Assembly: GCF_024497955.1 (NCBI RefSeq)
Contig: NZ_JANHKP010000015.1
Coordinates: 1-64,000 of the forward strand
Reading direction: 5' to 3'
DNA: 64,000 nt
Source: Streptomyces sp. C10-9-1
GTDB taxonomy: Bacteria > Actinomycetota > Actinomycetes > Streptomycetales > Streptomycetaceae
The notes beneath the pieces are model-generated. The model was not told the origin of the DNA, made no database searches, and was given only the letters and a program-made list of their open reading frames with translations. The position numbers and the translations under genes were made by a program. Of the stretch, positions 49,259 to 61,000 are shown one piece after another; the first letter of the stretch is position 1; each line of letters starts with the position of its first letter.

Positions 49259-50532
49259 GGAACTTCCTGACGATGGTCCGCGAACTGCCGTTCGCGATGA
49301 AGATCCTCCTCGCCTCGAGTGCCGCGCGCGGCCTGAGCTTCTTCGCGATCCTCGCGTACATGCCCATCTACCTCTACGACACGGTGGGGATGGGCGGTGC
49401 GGCCATCGGCTACGTGATCGGCGGCAGCGTGCTCGTCGGCACGCTGGCGAGCGTCTACGGCGGATACCTCGCGGACCGGGTCACCAAGATCAACCTGGTC
49501 ATCGCGCTGGACATCGCGATCATGGCGCTCTACCTCAGCCTCACGGTGATCCGCGATCCCTTCACGGTCACCGCGATCCTGGTCCTGGCGAGTGTCGCCT
49601 CCTCGTCGATGGGGGTCGCCGGGAACGCCCTGATCTCCGAGCTGGTGCGCCCGGAGAACCGCACCAAGGTGTTCTCGCTGCGGTACTCGCTGCAGAACAT
49701 CGGTGCCGCCGCGGGCCCGTTCCTGGGTGTCGCCGCGGTGACCGCCGGAGCCGGCGGGCCCTTCGTCCTCAGCGTCGCGGTCATCGGCGCGTCCCTGCTG
49801 CCCCTGGTGCTCTTCCGCCGCCGCTTCCTGGCCCCCGGGACCGCGACGGCGGCACCCGCCGCGGCAGCGGCACAGGACGTGGAGCGGGAGCAGGGCGTGG
49901 AGGAGGAGCCCGGGTTCCTCGACGTACTGCGCAGGATGCGGGCGGACCGGCGGCTGGCGTACTTCACCGTCGGCGGCATCCTCAGCATCGTGGTGTACGG
50001 GCCGCTCCTGACCTTCATGTCGCAGTACCTCGTCCTGGTGGAGGACCGCGACACCGCCTACCGGCTGGTCGCCTACGTCTCGGCCGCCAACGCCGTCGTG
50101 GTCATCGGCGCCCAGTACGCCCTCGGCAGCCGCCTGAGGCCGAACACCCTGATGAAGTGGCTGACCGTCGGTACCGGGGCCTTCGTCGTCGGGCTGCTCG
50201 CGATGTCGCTGTCCACGCACGCGGCCGTCCTCGTCATCGCCGTGGTCGTCTTCAGCATCGGCGAGGTCATCGTGGTGCCGGCCGAGTTCACGTTCATCGA
50301 CTCGATCGCCCCGGAGAACCTGCGCGGCAGCTACTTCGGCGCCCAGAACCTCATCCATGTCGGCATCGCCCTGGGCCCGATCCTCTGCGGCGTCCTGCTG
50401 CAGCACTTCGCCCCGGCCGTCATGTTCTACGTCCTGATCGCCCTCGTGGTGGCCAGCTGGTGGCTCTACGCCGCCGGTTGCCGGGCCACGGCGGCCACCC
50501 GCACGGCAGACAAGGTGGTGAACGCGGCGTGA
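49255..50532 (+). CDS. MFS exporter
   Basis: The 425-residue protein overlaps the NRPS stop by four bases and has twelve predicted helices with the typical central hydrophilic loop (about 195-225: QDVEREQGVEEEPG). Conserved MFS features include GGYLADRVTK after helix 2 and FGAQNLIHVGIALGPILCG in the C-terminal half. As the only transporter in the cluster, it probably exports the peptide product and may give self-resistance. Substrate cannot be told from sequence. Confidence 0.88.
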
Positions 50533-51152
50533 GTTTCGCCCGGATCACGGAGAAGACGTACTGCCCCTTCGCCAAACGGTCGCGGATGGGACCCGGAATC
50601 ACTCTTTCGACGGCCGACGTCGAGCAGGAGCTGGCCCGGCACCGCGACGCCGTAGCGGACTTCTTCCGCACGGCCGCCGGGACATCGCGTGACGGCATGG
50701 TCGTCACCTTCGAGGACCCGTCCCTCGGCGCCACGCTGGACGCCCTGGTGGATCTCACGCGGCGGTTCTACACGACGCTCGCCGGGATGTTCCCCAGCGT
50801 GTACATCCCCGACGATCCGCGGCCCGACGACAGGTGGTACGCGATGATCGAGGGGGAACTGTTCTTCCTCGTCTCCTTCGCCCCCTGCTATCCGGAGACG
50901 TCGCCGCGCCACACCCACGGCGACAGCCGCACCTACTTCCTGTTGCAGCCGGCCAGCACGTTCGAGCGGAACGCCCGGGCCATCGACCGGCAGCGCGAGG
51001 GGATCCACCGGGCCTTCGCCGCGGTCGGCAAGCCGTACGACGCGCGGCTGGCGAACACGGAGAACGACATGTTCAAGGCCGTCATGCCGATCGACCCGAT
51101 CGACCGGCACATCCCGTGGTGGGACGTGGAAGCCGGTCCGGCGGGCCACTAG
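50529..51152 (+). CDS. YqcI/YcgG-family protein, possible heme-dependent oxygenase
   Basis: GTG 50529 overlaps the MFS stop. The 207-residue protein shows features I associate with the YqcI/YcgG family: an early Cys motif (TYCPFAKRS, Cys12) and a conserved Cys/His/Arg stretch (APCYPETSPRHTHGDSRTYF; Cys120, His128, His130). This family includes GntA, reported to be a heme-dependent N-hydroxylase in guanitoxin synthesis. In this cluster an N-hydroxylation of an amine or guanidine group of the building block is plausible. Assignment rests on motif memory, and the reaction is inference. Confidence 0.7.
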   Translation: MSFARITEKTYCPFAKRSRMGPGITLSTADVEQELARHRDAVADFFRTAAGTSRDGMVVTFEDPSLGATLDALVDLTRRFYTTLAGMFPSVYIPDDPRPDDRWYAMIEGELFFLVSFAPCYPETSPRHTHGDSRTYFLLQPASTFERNARAIDRQREGIHRAFAAVGKPYDARLANTENDMFKAVMPIDPIDRHIPWWDVEAGPAGH

Positions 51153-51240
51153 CCGTGCCCCCACGCTCCCGGGCCCTCCGATGCCCTCCCCCGCCGAGTG
51201 CGGTTCAGCGATCCCGAAACCAACCAGAATGGAGACGCCA

Positions 51241-52263
51241 GTGAGCGAGTACCAGGGAATCCCGAGCTACGACCTCTCCGCCGGAGAAACAGCCTCCCTG
51301 GAGCAGTTGCTCGCCGACCCGGGCCTGGCCGGCCTCGACCCCGGCGAGGTGGCGTTCCACGACAGCGCCTGGGAGCTGGTGGCCCGGGTGCCGACCGGAC
51401 TGCGCCGGTTCCTGGAGGAGTTCCGTCTCAACGACTCCGCTGCCGCCTTCCTGGTGCGCGGCTTCGGCGTCGACGACGACGCCGTCGGCCCGACCCCCCG
51501 GACCTGGGCGGAGGCCGCGGCCTCCGGACGTACCCGCCGTGAGGAGCTCTTCCTCGGCCTTCTCGGCAACTGCCTGGGCTCGGTGTTCAGCTGGCCCACG
51601 CTCCAGTCCGGGCGCCTGATCCAGAACGTGCTGCCCATCGCCGGCGAGGAGGACCAGCAGAGCGGTCACGGCAGCGACGTACTGCTGGAATGGCACACCG
51701 AGGACGCCTTCCACCCCTACCGCTGCGACTACCTCGCCCTGTTCGGCGTCCGCAACCACGACCGGGTTCCGACGACCCTCGCCTCGATCCGGGACGTGCG
51801 GCTGTCGGCGGAGGCCCGGGCCGTCCTGTCCGAGCCGCGGTTCTACATCCTGCCGGACGACGAGCACCTGCGTCAGCTGGCGGCGGTGCGGCCCGACGAC
51901 CCGGGGCTGCTGCGGGTCCGTGAGATGCGGGACAACCCGGAGCCGGTCGCGGTGCTCTTCGGCGGCTCGGACTCCCCCTACCTGCGCATCGACCCGTTCT
52001 TCATGCGCTGTGTCGACGGTGACGCCGAGGCCGAGGTGGCGCTCAAGGAGCTGGTGGTGGAGCTCGAGCGGACGCAGCAGGACGTGGTGGTCGACGCGGG
52101 CACCCTGCTGGTCGTCGACAACTACCTGGCCGTGCACGGCCGTCGCGCGTTCACCGCGCGCTACGACGGAACCGACCGCTGGCTGCAGAAGGCGGTCGTC
52201 ACGCGTGACCTGCGCAAGTCGCGGGCGGCGCGGGAGTCCGCCGCGGGTCGCCTCGTGGTCTGA
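51241..52263 (+). CDS. Fe(II)/2-oxoglutarate oxygenase, AsnO/VioC type
   Basis: GTG 51241 follows TGGAGAC. The 340-residue protein belongs to the clavaminate-synthase-like group. The metal triad appears as H152-x-E154 (EWHTEDAFHPYRCDYLALFG) and His299 (NYLAVHGRRAF), with the cosubstrate Arg in FTARYDG. H-x-E in place of H-x-D is the mark of VioC, AsnO, OrfP and GntD, which hydroxylate carbon 3 (and 4) of free Arg, Asn or enduracididine. The probable role is beta-hydroxylation of a free amino acid precursor, most likely arginine or a cyclic arginine. The surrounding residues do not settle which. Confidence 0.9.
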   Translation: MSEYQGIPSYDLSAGETASLEQLLADPGLAGLDPGEVAFHDSAWELVARVPTGLRRFLEEFRLNDSAAAFLVRGFGVDDDAVGPTPRTWAEAAASGRTRREELFLGLLGNCLGSVFSWPTLQSGRLIQNVLPIAGEEDQQSGHGSDVLLEWHTEDAFHPYRCDYLALFGVRNHDRVPTTLASIRDVRLSAEARAVLSEPRFYILPDDEHLRQLAAVRPDDPGLLRVREMRDNPEPVAVLFGGSDSPYLRIDPFFMRCVDGDAEAEVALKELVVELERTQQDVVVDAGTLLVVDNYLAVHGRRAFTARYDGTDRWLQKAVVTRDLRKSRAARESAAGRLVV

Positions 52264-52382
52264 CCCGGACGCTTCGCCGACGGACGGGTTCCACGACGAC
52301 ACGGCCACCGACCACCGTGGCGAGGCCCCGGCGGGCGAGCTCCCGGGGCGCAAGGGCAGCAGCACACCGACAAGGACAGGTA

Positions 52383-53165
52383 ATGAGCGTTCTGGCAGAC
52401 CGGAGCAGCACCACATGGTTCCGGACCATCAAGCGATGCGGCAGCCCGCGGATCAGGCTGCTGTGCTTTCCCCACGCCGGCGGCGCCGCGAGCTTCTTCC
52501 GCAGCTGGGCGGACGACGTTCCGGACGGCGTCGAGGTCGTGGCGGTCCGCTACCCCGGCCGGGAGGACCGCCTGTTCGACGCCATGGCCGAGTCCATCGA
52601 GGAGATGGCGGGCTCCGTGGCGGAGGCATGCCGGGGATTCCTCGACACTCCGCTGGCCCTGTTCGGCCACAGCATGGGGGCCTCCGTCGCCCACGAGACA
52701 GCGGTGCGGCTGCAGGACGAGTACGGCACCCGCCCGGCCGCGCTCTTCGTCTCGGCCCGCACCGCGCCCGGGCGACCGCACCACCCCTTCCGCTACACCG
52801 AGGACTCCGAACTGCTGGAGCACGTGCGCTCGCTGGGAGGCACGGCCGAGCACACGCTGCGCGACCCGGAAGTCCTGGATCTGGTCCTTCCCTCCCTGCG
52901 CGGCGACTACCGGCTCGTGGGGAGGTACGAGGGGACCATCGGGCGGAGGTCCCTGCAGGCGCCGGTCGTCGCCTACTACGGCACCCGGGACGCGAAGGCG
53001 GACAGGGAGGCCCTCGCGTGCTGGTCGGACGTCACGGGCAGCAGCTTCGCGTTGCGCGCGTTCCCCGGGGACCACTTCTACCTGGTGGACAACCGCCGCG
53101 AACTCCTGGCGGACCTCTTCGCCCACCTGGGTCACGCGGAACGGGGCGTCGGCGCAGTCGCCTGA
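52383..53165 (+). CDS. type II thioesterase (Ser nucleophile)
   Basis: ATG 52383 follows AAGGACAGGTA. The 260-residue protein is a standard type II thioesterase: LLCFPHAGGAASFFRSW, RYPGRED, LFGHSMGA (Ser97), Asp in YYGTRDAKAD and His in FPGDHFYLVD. These enzymes clear mis-primed or stalled acyl groups from NRPS carrier domains. Its normal Ser contrasts with the Cys hydrolase encoded at 38772, so the two are likely to do different jobs: editing here, transfer there. It is the last gene of the cluster. Confidence 0.92.
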   Translation: MSVLADRSSTTWFRTIKRCGSPRIRLLCFPHAGGAASFFRSWADDVPDGVEVVAVRYPGREDRLFDAMAESIEEMAGSVAEACRGFLDTPLALFGHSMGASVAHETAVRLQDEYGTRPAALFVSARTAPGRPHHPFRYTEDSELLEHVRSLGGTAEHTLRDPEVLDLVLPSLRGDYRLVGRYEGTIGRRSLQAPVVAYYGTRDAKADREALACWSDVTGSSFALRAFPGDHFYLVDNRRELLADLFAHLGHAERGVGAVA

Positions 53166-53635
53166 GGTCCGGTCCGGACATCACGGGCGGCGCGGCTGCC
53201 GCACCGTCCCTTCCCCTCCCGCCGCCCGGGTCGGCGCACGGTGCGGGACGGGTGCCGGGGTTCTCCTGCGGCCCGGAGCCGCCTCGGCCGGGGAGGTCCG
53301 GCATCCGGAGTGCGCCCGGGACCGCGTCCCGGCCGCCGCCCCCGGGGTCCCAGCCGGGCCGGAGGCCGGGCGCGGGGAGAGGAGCCGTTGTCCGGGTTCC
53401 GCTCGACGGGCGGGGCGGGCGGACCGGGACGCAGGGCCGGCCCCTCCCGCATCCGCCGTCGAGCTCCGCAGGCGCCGGGAGGCGGCAGGCGCCGTGGCGG
53501 GGAGGGCGACCGCCATCGCCCTGCCAGGCCGGGCGGTCTCGGTACGGGCGATCCGGCCCCGTGGACCGCGTACGGCCGCCTCCTCCCCGAAGACCGTCCC
53601 GGCGTCCGGCGACCGGGCACCCGTCCGAGCCGCGC
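53166..53635. other. 470-bp intergenic region at cluster end
   Basis: It lies between the convergent thioesterase and lipoprotein genes. Frames are open on both strands but give only Arg/Pro/Gly-rich translations without ribosome sites. No clear terminator hairpin was found. Confidence 0.45.
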
Positions 53636-54091
53636 CTAGGCGCAACCGGCCCTGACGGCGACCAGCGCCACCAGGGCGTCCACGTCGCCGGCGTTCTCGT
53701 AGCCACGGACGCTCAGTTCCCACCCGCTCTTCGCGAGGACGGTCTGCTCCAGGCCGTCGACGGAACGGGTCTCACCTTCCGTCCACCCCCGCTTGCGCAG
53801 GGAGCCGATCAGTTCGTCCCCCTGCTTCCCCTGCGACGTGAGGGCTACCGCGCAGTCCTTCTCGACCGTCGGCTCGCCCATCCGCGTCAGTCGCGCCTCG
53901 GCGACGGAGTCGACCATGTCCTTGCGGACCGCGGCCACGGTCACCTCGGCCTCGCGGGGCTTCTCCCGCACCCCGGTCGCATCGGCGGCGCCCGTGCCCC
54001 CGCTGCCGCACGCTGACGCCAGCGGGATCGCCAACAGCAGCGCAGCCGCTCTCCGGCCGATACGGCTCAGCGGTGTTGCGGCTCTGTTCAT
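53636..54091 (-). CDS. small lipoprotein
   Basis: ATG 54091 follows GGAGGG. The 151-residue protein has a lipoprotein signal peptide (LLLAIPLASAC). After lipidation the mature part is about 125 residues: a linker (GTGAADATGVREK), then a compact domain with one further Cys pair (EKDCAVALTS, VAVRAGC). It is encoded 22 bases after the DUF4253 gene in the direction of transcription, so it shares a transcription unit with it. I do not recognise the family. With a toxin gene upstream, a surface-exposed immunity role is possible but unsupported. Confidence 0.75.
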   Translation of the reverse strand: MNRAATPLSRIGRRAAALLLAIPLASACGSGGTGAADATGVREKPREAEVTVAAVRKDMVDSVAEARLTRMGEPTVEKDCAVALTSQGKQGDELIGSLRKRGWTEGETRSVDGLEQTVLAKSGWELSVRGYENAGDVDALVALVAVRAGCA

Positions 54092-54113
54092 CACTGCCCT
54101 CCGGTTGTGCTTC

Positions 54114-54944
54114 TCAGTCCCACCAGAACGACCACACGGTGGAACGCACTCGCTCGTCGCCCATGACGTCCATGTCCTCCGCCACATCACCGCAGTAGAC
54201 GAACTGTTCCACGGCCACCTGCGCGGCTGTCAGCGGGTCCAGCGGCGGGCGCTCCACCACCAGGCGGAGACTGCACCCGTCGGCGAGGAACACCTCGGCG
54301 CCGAAGCGCTCGTGCCAGCTGCGGAGGAAGGCGACGTGGTCGGCGGGGCGCAGGGCGCGCCGGGCCGGCTCGCTCCACCAGTTCGGCGCGTCTGGCACCC
54401 CGGGCAGCAGGGCCGGCAGCTCGAAGCCTTCGGCGGCCTCCACCAGGCAGAGCCACAGGCGGTCGCCCGTCCAGAGCTGATCCTTCGCCCACACGCTGCC
54501 GGGGCGAGGCGTCCGGTCCGCCGGGCGCAGCCGCGGAGCGAGCCGCCCGGGCGTCAGGTCCGCCAGCCATGCGTCCTTCTCGTCCTCCTCCGCCTGGGCG
54601 AGTACGTCCTGGATTCCGGCGTCGACGACCTCGGCGACGACCGACTCCGGGTCACGGGACAGCGCGGCCCGAAGGGCCGCGGGGCCGCCCGGGCCGAGTC
54701 GCTCCCCAGCGGCCGGTGGTGCGGCCAGGGCGACCGGGTCCACGGACGTGATCACCGGCCACAGCCCCGTGCGTCGATGCCCGGCCCGCCAGGACCTCCA
54801 GATCGAGGGCGCCTGTTCACGGTCGACGGGGAACCCGTGGACCGCCACGCCGTGCTCCGACTCCGCGGAAACCACCCGGGCCGGGCGCAGGGCATGACCC
54901 AGTCGGCGCATCTCCGCGCTCAGCTGCCTGGCAATGGAACTCAT
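54114..54944 (-). CDS. DUF4253-domain protein, candidate immunity protein
   Basis: The 276-residue soluble protein starts at ATG 54944. The C-terminal half matches DUF4253 as I know it: SWHERFGAEVFLADGCSLRL, VVERPPLDPLTAAQVAVEQF and the final VYCGDVAEDMD. The N-terminal half holds HGFPVDREQAPSIWRSWRAG and WPVITS. DUF4253 proteins are frequent in Streptomyces and are usually uncharacterised. It is the first gene after the RHS toxin, 79 bases away, which is the usual place of an immunity gene; a strong hairpin lies between them (54977-55010). Confidence 0.8.
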   Translation of the reverse strand: MSSIARQLSAEMRRLGHALRPARVVSAESEHGVAVHGFPVDREQAPSIWRSWRAGHRRTGLWPVITSVDPVALAAPPAAGERLGPGGPAALRAALSRDPESVVAEVVDAGIQDVLAQAEEDEKDAWLADLTPGRLAPRLRPADRTPRPGSVWAKDQLWTGDRLWLCLVEAAEGFELPALLPGVPDAPNWWSEPARRALRPADHVAFLRSWHERFGAEVFLADGCSLRLVVERPPLDPLTAAQVAVEQFVYCGDVAEDMDVMGDERVRSTVWSFWWD

Positions 54945-54976
54945 GGCTGCTCGCCGTCCCCTTCCTTCCTCTGCCG

Positions 54977-55010
54977 GGGGCCGGCGCGCGGGTGTACGCG
55001 CGCCGGCCCC
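54977..55010 (-). terminator. 14-bp stem hairpin after the RHS gene
   Basis: Positions 54977-54990 and 54997-55010 are perfect complements with a 6-base loop. It sits 13 bases after the RHS stop and before the DUF4253 gene, so it would terminate or weaken read-through between toxin and candidate immunity gene. Confidence 0.7.
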
Positions 55011-55023
55011 TACCTTCATGATG

Positions 55024-58000
55024 TCAGCGCAGCTGTACGGTGAAGTCGTAGCCGTCACCGTAGACGCGGACGGTACTCAGCCCCACCGGGGCCTGCTTGG
55101 ACGACTTGATGCTGTTGACCGCCGACCTCGCCATGCGCTCGTCCGCCTTCGTCAGGTGGATCAAGGCGAAGTCCGCACCTTGCTGGTCAGCACTGCGTAT
55201 CTCCCTGGTGATGCCCTTGCGGCTCGTCGTGGACTGGACCTTGAACTCGGTGCGGACACCGTCCACCCAGGCGTCGAAGGACTTGTTTCCCGAGGCTCCC
55301 GGCGCTCCGTCGTCCGATCCCCGGGCCACCACGTGGCTCCCCTCCCGCGCGAGCATCAGCGCCTGCTCGAACTCCTCGTCGCTGAAGCCGAAGCTTCCCT
55401 TCTTGTTCTTCGATCCCCAGGACTCGTCGATGCGATTGAGCGCGTCCTTGAGAATGTCCTTGAGGTTCTTCTCCGTCATCCAGTTGGCGAACCTGCAGCC
55501 CGCGCGGCCGCCCGGTTCCATGCGGCACGACCGGTCGTTGATCGACTTGATGCTCTTGTAGAACTCACCGTACGAGAACTTCCCACCCACGATGATCTGC
55601 TTGAAGCGCTGCTTGCGCTGCTTGGCCGCGACGCGCTGGTTGGTGTTCTGCGCGCGCTGCGCCTGGTCGACCTTCGCGTACTGCTTGGACTTGGCGTTCC
55701 GTACGGGCTTTGCGTCCGTGTTGCCCGAACCCTTGCCGACATAGCGGCCGCCACGGCAGTCCTGCGGGTTCGCATTGCAGTAGTCCCGTTCGTCGGGATC
55801 GTACAGACCGGACGGGTCGCTGCGGGTGACGGGGCTGCTGTGGCCGTACGCGTACCCGTTCATCTGCAACGGGTCGGTGGGGTCGAAGACCGGGTCGACG
55901 CTGAGGAACCTGCCCGTGGCAGGGTCGTACTCCCGCGCCCCGAGGTGGACGAGCCCCGTGTCGGCCGTTTCGTCGGTACCACCGACGAATCCCCTGGTGC
56001 CGGGCCAGGCCGCGGGCTGCGCGCCCCGCGTTCCGCCGAAGGGCAGGGTGCGGCGCTGGGTGAGCTTCTGGTCGGCAGCGCCGATCGCCAGCTGACCGGT
56101 GCCCACGTGGTCGGCGACGGTGAAGGTCACCGTGCCGTCATCACCGACGACCGCCTGGTGGCCGCCGCCGAGCGGTACGTACCGTGTGGCCTTCGGCCCG
56201 GCTGCCCCCTTGCGCAGAGTGAGCTCGGTGTGCCCCAGGAAGAGCGTCGTCTCCTCTCCGGTGCGCCGGATGAGGCGCTCGCCGTCACCGTCGTACAGGT
56301 ACTCGGTGACCTTGTCCGCGCTGCCCGCGCCCGGCTCGGTGACCTTGGCCAGCCTTCCCTCCGCGTCCCAGTCCAGGGTCTGGGGGCCGGAACCGGCGGG
56401 CCGCCGGGTGGTGTTGCCGGACTTGTCGTGGGCGAAGGCACCGACGCCGGTGCTCCCGGCGGCATCGGTGGTCACGGAGGTCAGGGCGTGCGGCTGCGGC
56501 CGCCCGGGCGCGGGATACGTGTAGCTGCGCCTGACGTCCTCGGCCGGATCCCCGCCCGTCCCGTGAAGGGTTTCCGACAGACGGTTCCCGATCGTGTCGT
56601 AGGTGTAGGAGTGCCAGTACGGCGCGACTCCTCCGACACCACCGGACGTGGGGAGTTCGGCACAGGTCCTGTCGCCCTCGGTCCATGCCTCGGTCAGGCG
56701 TCGCAGGTGGTCGTAGGTGAAGCACTGGGTGTCGGTGCCGTCGCGGGAGACGTCCGAGACCGCGAGGACGTTGCCCACCTCGTCGTAGCGGTAGGTGTTG
56801 TACTGGTCGACGCCCGCGACTCCCTCGCGTTCGACACGCGAGGTCGCCAGGCGCTGGGTGCCCCACTCGTAGGTGCTGGTGATCCAGGTCTTCCTGCCCG
56901 AACCGGCACTCAGTTCGTACTGGAGGGGCCTTCCGGTGAGGGAGTACGTGGCGTCGGCGCGTACACCGCCGCCGAAGACGGAGACGGGCCGGAGCGTCCG
57001 GTCCTCGTAGGAGAAGGTGTAGCTGCCGCCCGGCAGGGACCCTGCCGCGGAGTAGCTCACCCCGCCGACGAGACCCGAGGGCTTGTAGGCCGTTCCGGTC
57101 TGGTACGTCCCTGCCAGTGCGCCTTCGCTCGCGGGGATCACGACGGCCGTCCTGACCGGCCGGTAGAGCCGGTCGTACTGCGTCACCTTGGAGTGGTAGG
57201 CCGCACCGCCGGCGTAGCGAACGGACTCGGCAAGCTGGCCCTTGGCACCGGCGACGGTGTCGTAGACCCATGCGGCCCGCAGCGTGCCCGTGCCGTTGTT
57301 CTCCCGCACCTCGGTACGGCGGCCGAGTCCGTCGTGCGCGTAGGCCAGGGTGACGCCTCGGGCATCGGTGGTGGTGACCCGCCGGCCGCGGTCGTCGTAC
57401 GTCCCGGTCGTGGTCCCCTTGTCCGGGTCGCTCGCCGCGATCTGGCGGCCCTGCTGGTCGTAGCGGTACGTCCAGGTGTTCCCCACCGGGTCGGCGACCC
57501 GGGCCAGCTCGCCGCGCACGGTGTAGCCGTAGGTGGTGGCGTCGTAGGCGGCGGTCGCGCTCCGGCTGTGGTGCTGGCGCAGTTCGGTGGTCTGGCCGCG
57601 GGCGTCCTTCACCGTGGTGGTGGCCGTGCCGCCGCGGGGCGGCACGACGGTGGTCCGGTCTCCGCCGTGGAGGGTGGTGGTGACGCCGAGCACGGTGCCG
57701 CCGTCGCCGTTCCCGGCGATCTGACGGCTCTCCGTCTCCCGGCCGAGTCCGTCGTAGGTGTGGCGCGTCTGCGACTGGACGCTCAGTGCGTTCTCCGGCG
57801 CGAACAGCGTCCGGTCGGGAGCGCCCTCGGTGTAGTACGGGTCGAAGGTCTTGGTCGTCAGGCCGCGCTCGTCGTAGAAGACGTCGGTGAGGATGCGCCC
57901 CCCGTCGGGCCCCGGGGCCTGGGTCTGGCGCTCGCGCAGAAACCCGTCGTACAGGGTGTACGCAGCGATCTGACCACCCTTGTTGTCGAGCGTCCGGGAG

Positions 58001-61000
58001 CGGACGGCTACCGGCTTGCCCTCCTCCACGAAGTAGGTGAACTCGTAGCTCGGGGTCTGCTCGGTCCTCCGGTCGGCGAGCCAGACCTTGTGCGAGCGCC
58101 CCAGCGCGTCGTAGCTGAGCTCCGTGCGCTTGCCGTTGGGGTCGACCAGTGCGGACGGCTGGCCCCGCAGCGGCTCCAGTTCGGTGACCGTGGTCTGCGC
58201 GGTGGCGGTGTTCCCCGCCTTCGCCGGCGGCGTGGTCTCACTGATCCTGGCGGGGACGCCGGTGGCCGGGCTGTACGAGGTCGTCGACTTCAGGCCGTCC
58301 GCACGTGCCGTGCGCACCGGGGCACCGGTCCCGCTGACCCTCACGTCCGCCGTCAGGTCGACGACCTCCAGGGGGCGCCCGTAGACGTCGAAGGCGGTCC
58401 CCGATTCCAGGTAGTCGGCCGTCGTGCCGTCATGCTTCTTGAGCGTCGCGACGGCCGTCTCGTCACCCTTGACCGGCGCGTCGCCGTAGGCGCCGCCGTC
58501 GTAGGCGGTCAGGACGTCGGAGACGACGTCCTTGGCCCGGTCGGGCGTACCGGAGCACGCCGCCGCCACGGTCTCCACCCGCGAGGGCAGCAGCAGGATG
58601 TTCTTGTCGGTGTTGGTGGCGTACGTCGTCCGCGTGCACCGGTCGTCCGAGGCCGTGGCCGTGTCACCGTGGTCGTCGGTCCGGACGACCCGGCCCGCGA
58701 CGGTGTCATGGGTGGTCGCCTTGGACGTGGTCCGCCACCTGCTGCCCGCACCGTTGTCGAGCGAGGTCCACGCCGTGGAGAGCGAGGTCCCGGTGAAACC
58801 GGCGGTGACGGTGCCCCAGCTGCGTACCTTCTTCGCCGTCTCGTGGTGCCAGGGGCGGTTGACGGTCTTGGCGAGCACCTTCCCGTCGACCTCGTCGAAG
58901 GTGACGGTCCTGTAGAGGAATCCGGTCGATGCCTCGTGGTCGGTGATCGGTCCGCCCTCGCCCTCCGCGAGGGCCACGGTCACCTCCTTGGTGCCACCCG
59001 AGGGGGTCTTCCGGTCGCCGTGCATGCCGCGCAGGAAGTAGGAGTCGCTCTGCGAGCGCAGTGCGGAGGGACCGCCCTGGCCACCGGACTTGACGCTGAC
59101 ATGGCCGTATCCGCGCCACTGCGACCAGGTCTTGAACTTCTCCTTGGTCAGGCCGTCGTCATCGTCGTAGTGCCAGGCCGCCCCGCCCTTGTACTCGTAG
59201 AGGGTGACCTGGTCCGGCGCACCGCCGGTACGGTCGGTCTGGGTCGTGGAGGTGACGACGTACTTGTTGAACCACTGGCGCTCGGGGTCGGCGGTGTCGG
59301 ATCCCCCGATGTACTGCGGGAAGCAGCGCGTGGTGTTGGTCTCGGGAGTGGGAAGCGCGTCCCAGGCACAGGTCGGGGCCGAGTAGCCGATGTCGATCTG
59401 GCCACCGGACTCGTCGGCCACCGTGGACAGCCGGGCCTTGATGAACGGGGCGTAGCCGTCGCCCGTCCTGTCGAGGCGGTTGGCCATCTGGGTGTAGGCG
59501 AACGTGGTCTTCGGCAGCGTCACCGGGCTGGTCGCCGTGTGACCGGTGCGCTGGACGGAGTCGAGCAGCAGCTGGTAGTCCGTGTCGCCCTGTCCCCAGC
59601 GGTGGCCCAGCTTGTAGGAGTCGACCGTGGCATAGGTGTCACCGACGAGCACCCGGGTGGTGACGTCCGCCAGTCTCTTGCGGGTGAAGAAGACCGGCGA
59701 CATGCGGCCCCGGTCGCACTCCTCCGCGGCCTTGCAGTTCAGGTCCCACGGCGTGTCGTACCAGTAGAAGGCGTCCTTCTCGATGGACGAGCAGTCGGTC
59801 TGGGCGTTCGGCAGGCACCGCTCGGCACTGGTGAAGTCGACCTTGGCCAGGGCCTTGGTGCCGTACACGGAGGAGGACCGCAGCCCGTACTCGGCGCGCT
59901 CCAGGTAACCGCCCCGCACATACGGGGTGTTGGCCTTGGCGGTCAGGTTGCGGCCGTAGGAGTTGGTCTCCTTCCCGTAGTAGTAGGCGACCGCGTTGCC
60001 GTGCGGGTCGACCACGTAGTCGAGGTTCCACCGCCATGCCTGCTGGCACCAGGAGTCGGCGAAGGCCGCCTTGTGGCAGGGCTCGCCCGAGCCGTTGCCG
60101 AAGACCGGAACCGTCCAGGTGGAGTCGGTCGTCTCCTTGCCCTGCACCCATCCCGGAAGGCGGTTGTAGCCGAAGTAGTAGCGGACGCCCTCGGGGTCGG
60201 TCAGGCGCCAGTACTCGCCGTCGTCGTCGCCGTTGCCCCGCCCGGTGGAGCGCAGGCGCTTGATGCGGCTGCCGTCGTCGCTCTTGAACCTGAACTCGTC
60301 GTCACCGGCGGGGACGAGTTCTCCTCCCTTGCCGTTGAAGGTGATGAAGGCGTTGTCGTACGCCCAGCACAGGTCGCCGGGCTTGCTTCCGTCGGCCTTC
60401 TTGACGCCGTCCTGGGCACAGGGCTTGTAGCTGCGCTCGATGAAGCCCGGCCACAGGTCGAAGCCGTCCCCGACCCAGGAGGACTGGTTGTTGGTCGCAC
60501 CCGTCCGGCCGTCGATGGCGCCCGACGCGTAGGACAGGCCCACCGTCGGCTTCAAGCCGCCCGGGACGTCCGGCACGGCGATGTCGTAGGACCAGGTGAA
60601 GTCGCCCGTGTTGAGGTTGGTCTGCCACGCTGCGGACGGGGTCAGCGGAGTCGCCTTGTAGTCGCTGTTCTCGCCCTCCTCTTCCGCCACGGCAGCCAGC
60701 AGGGTCGGTCCGGCGGAGCTGAGCGACACGGCGTGCGCGGTGAGGGTCTGCTTCTCCGTGTCGTTGACGGTTACGACCGGCTCACCGGTACGGCACACCG
60801 CCTTCTCCGGTGTCGTCAGCGCGCAGGCGGGAAGTTCGACCAGGGTGAGCCGGGAGGCGTAGCCGCCGCCGTAGGCCTCGGCGAAGGAGGCGTAGTCGAG
60901 GCGCACGCCGACCTTGCCGGGCGTCCCGCCGTCGGCCTCCAGGCTCATCAGGACGCCGTCGACACCCGCACGTCGGGCTGCCTTCCGGTCGGCGATCCGT

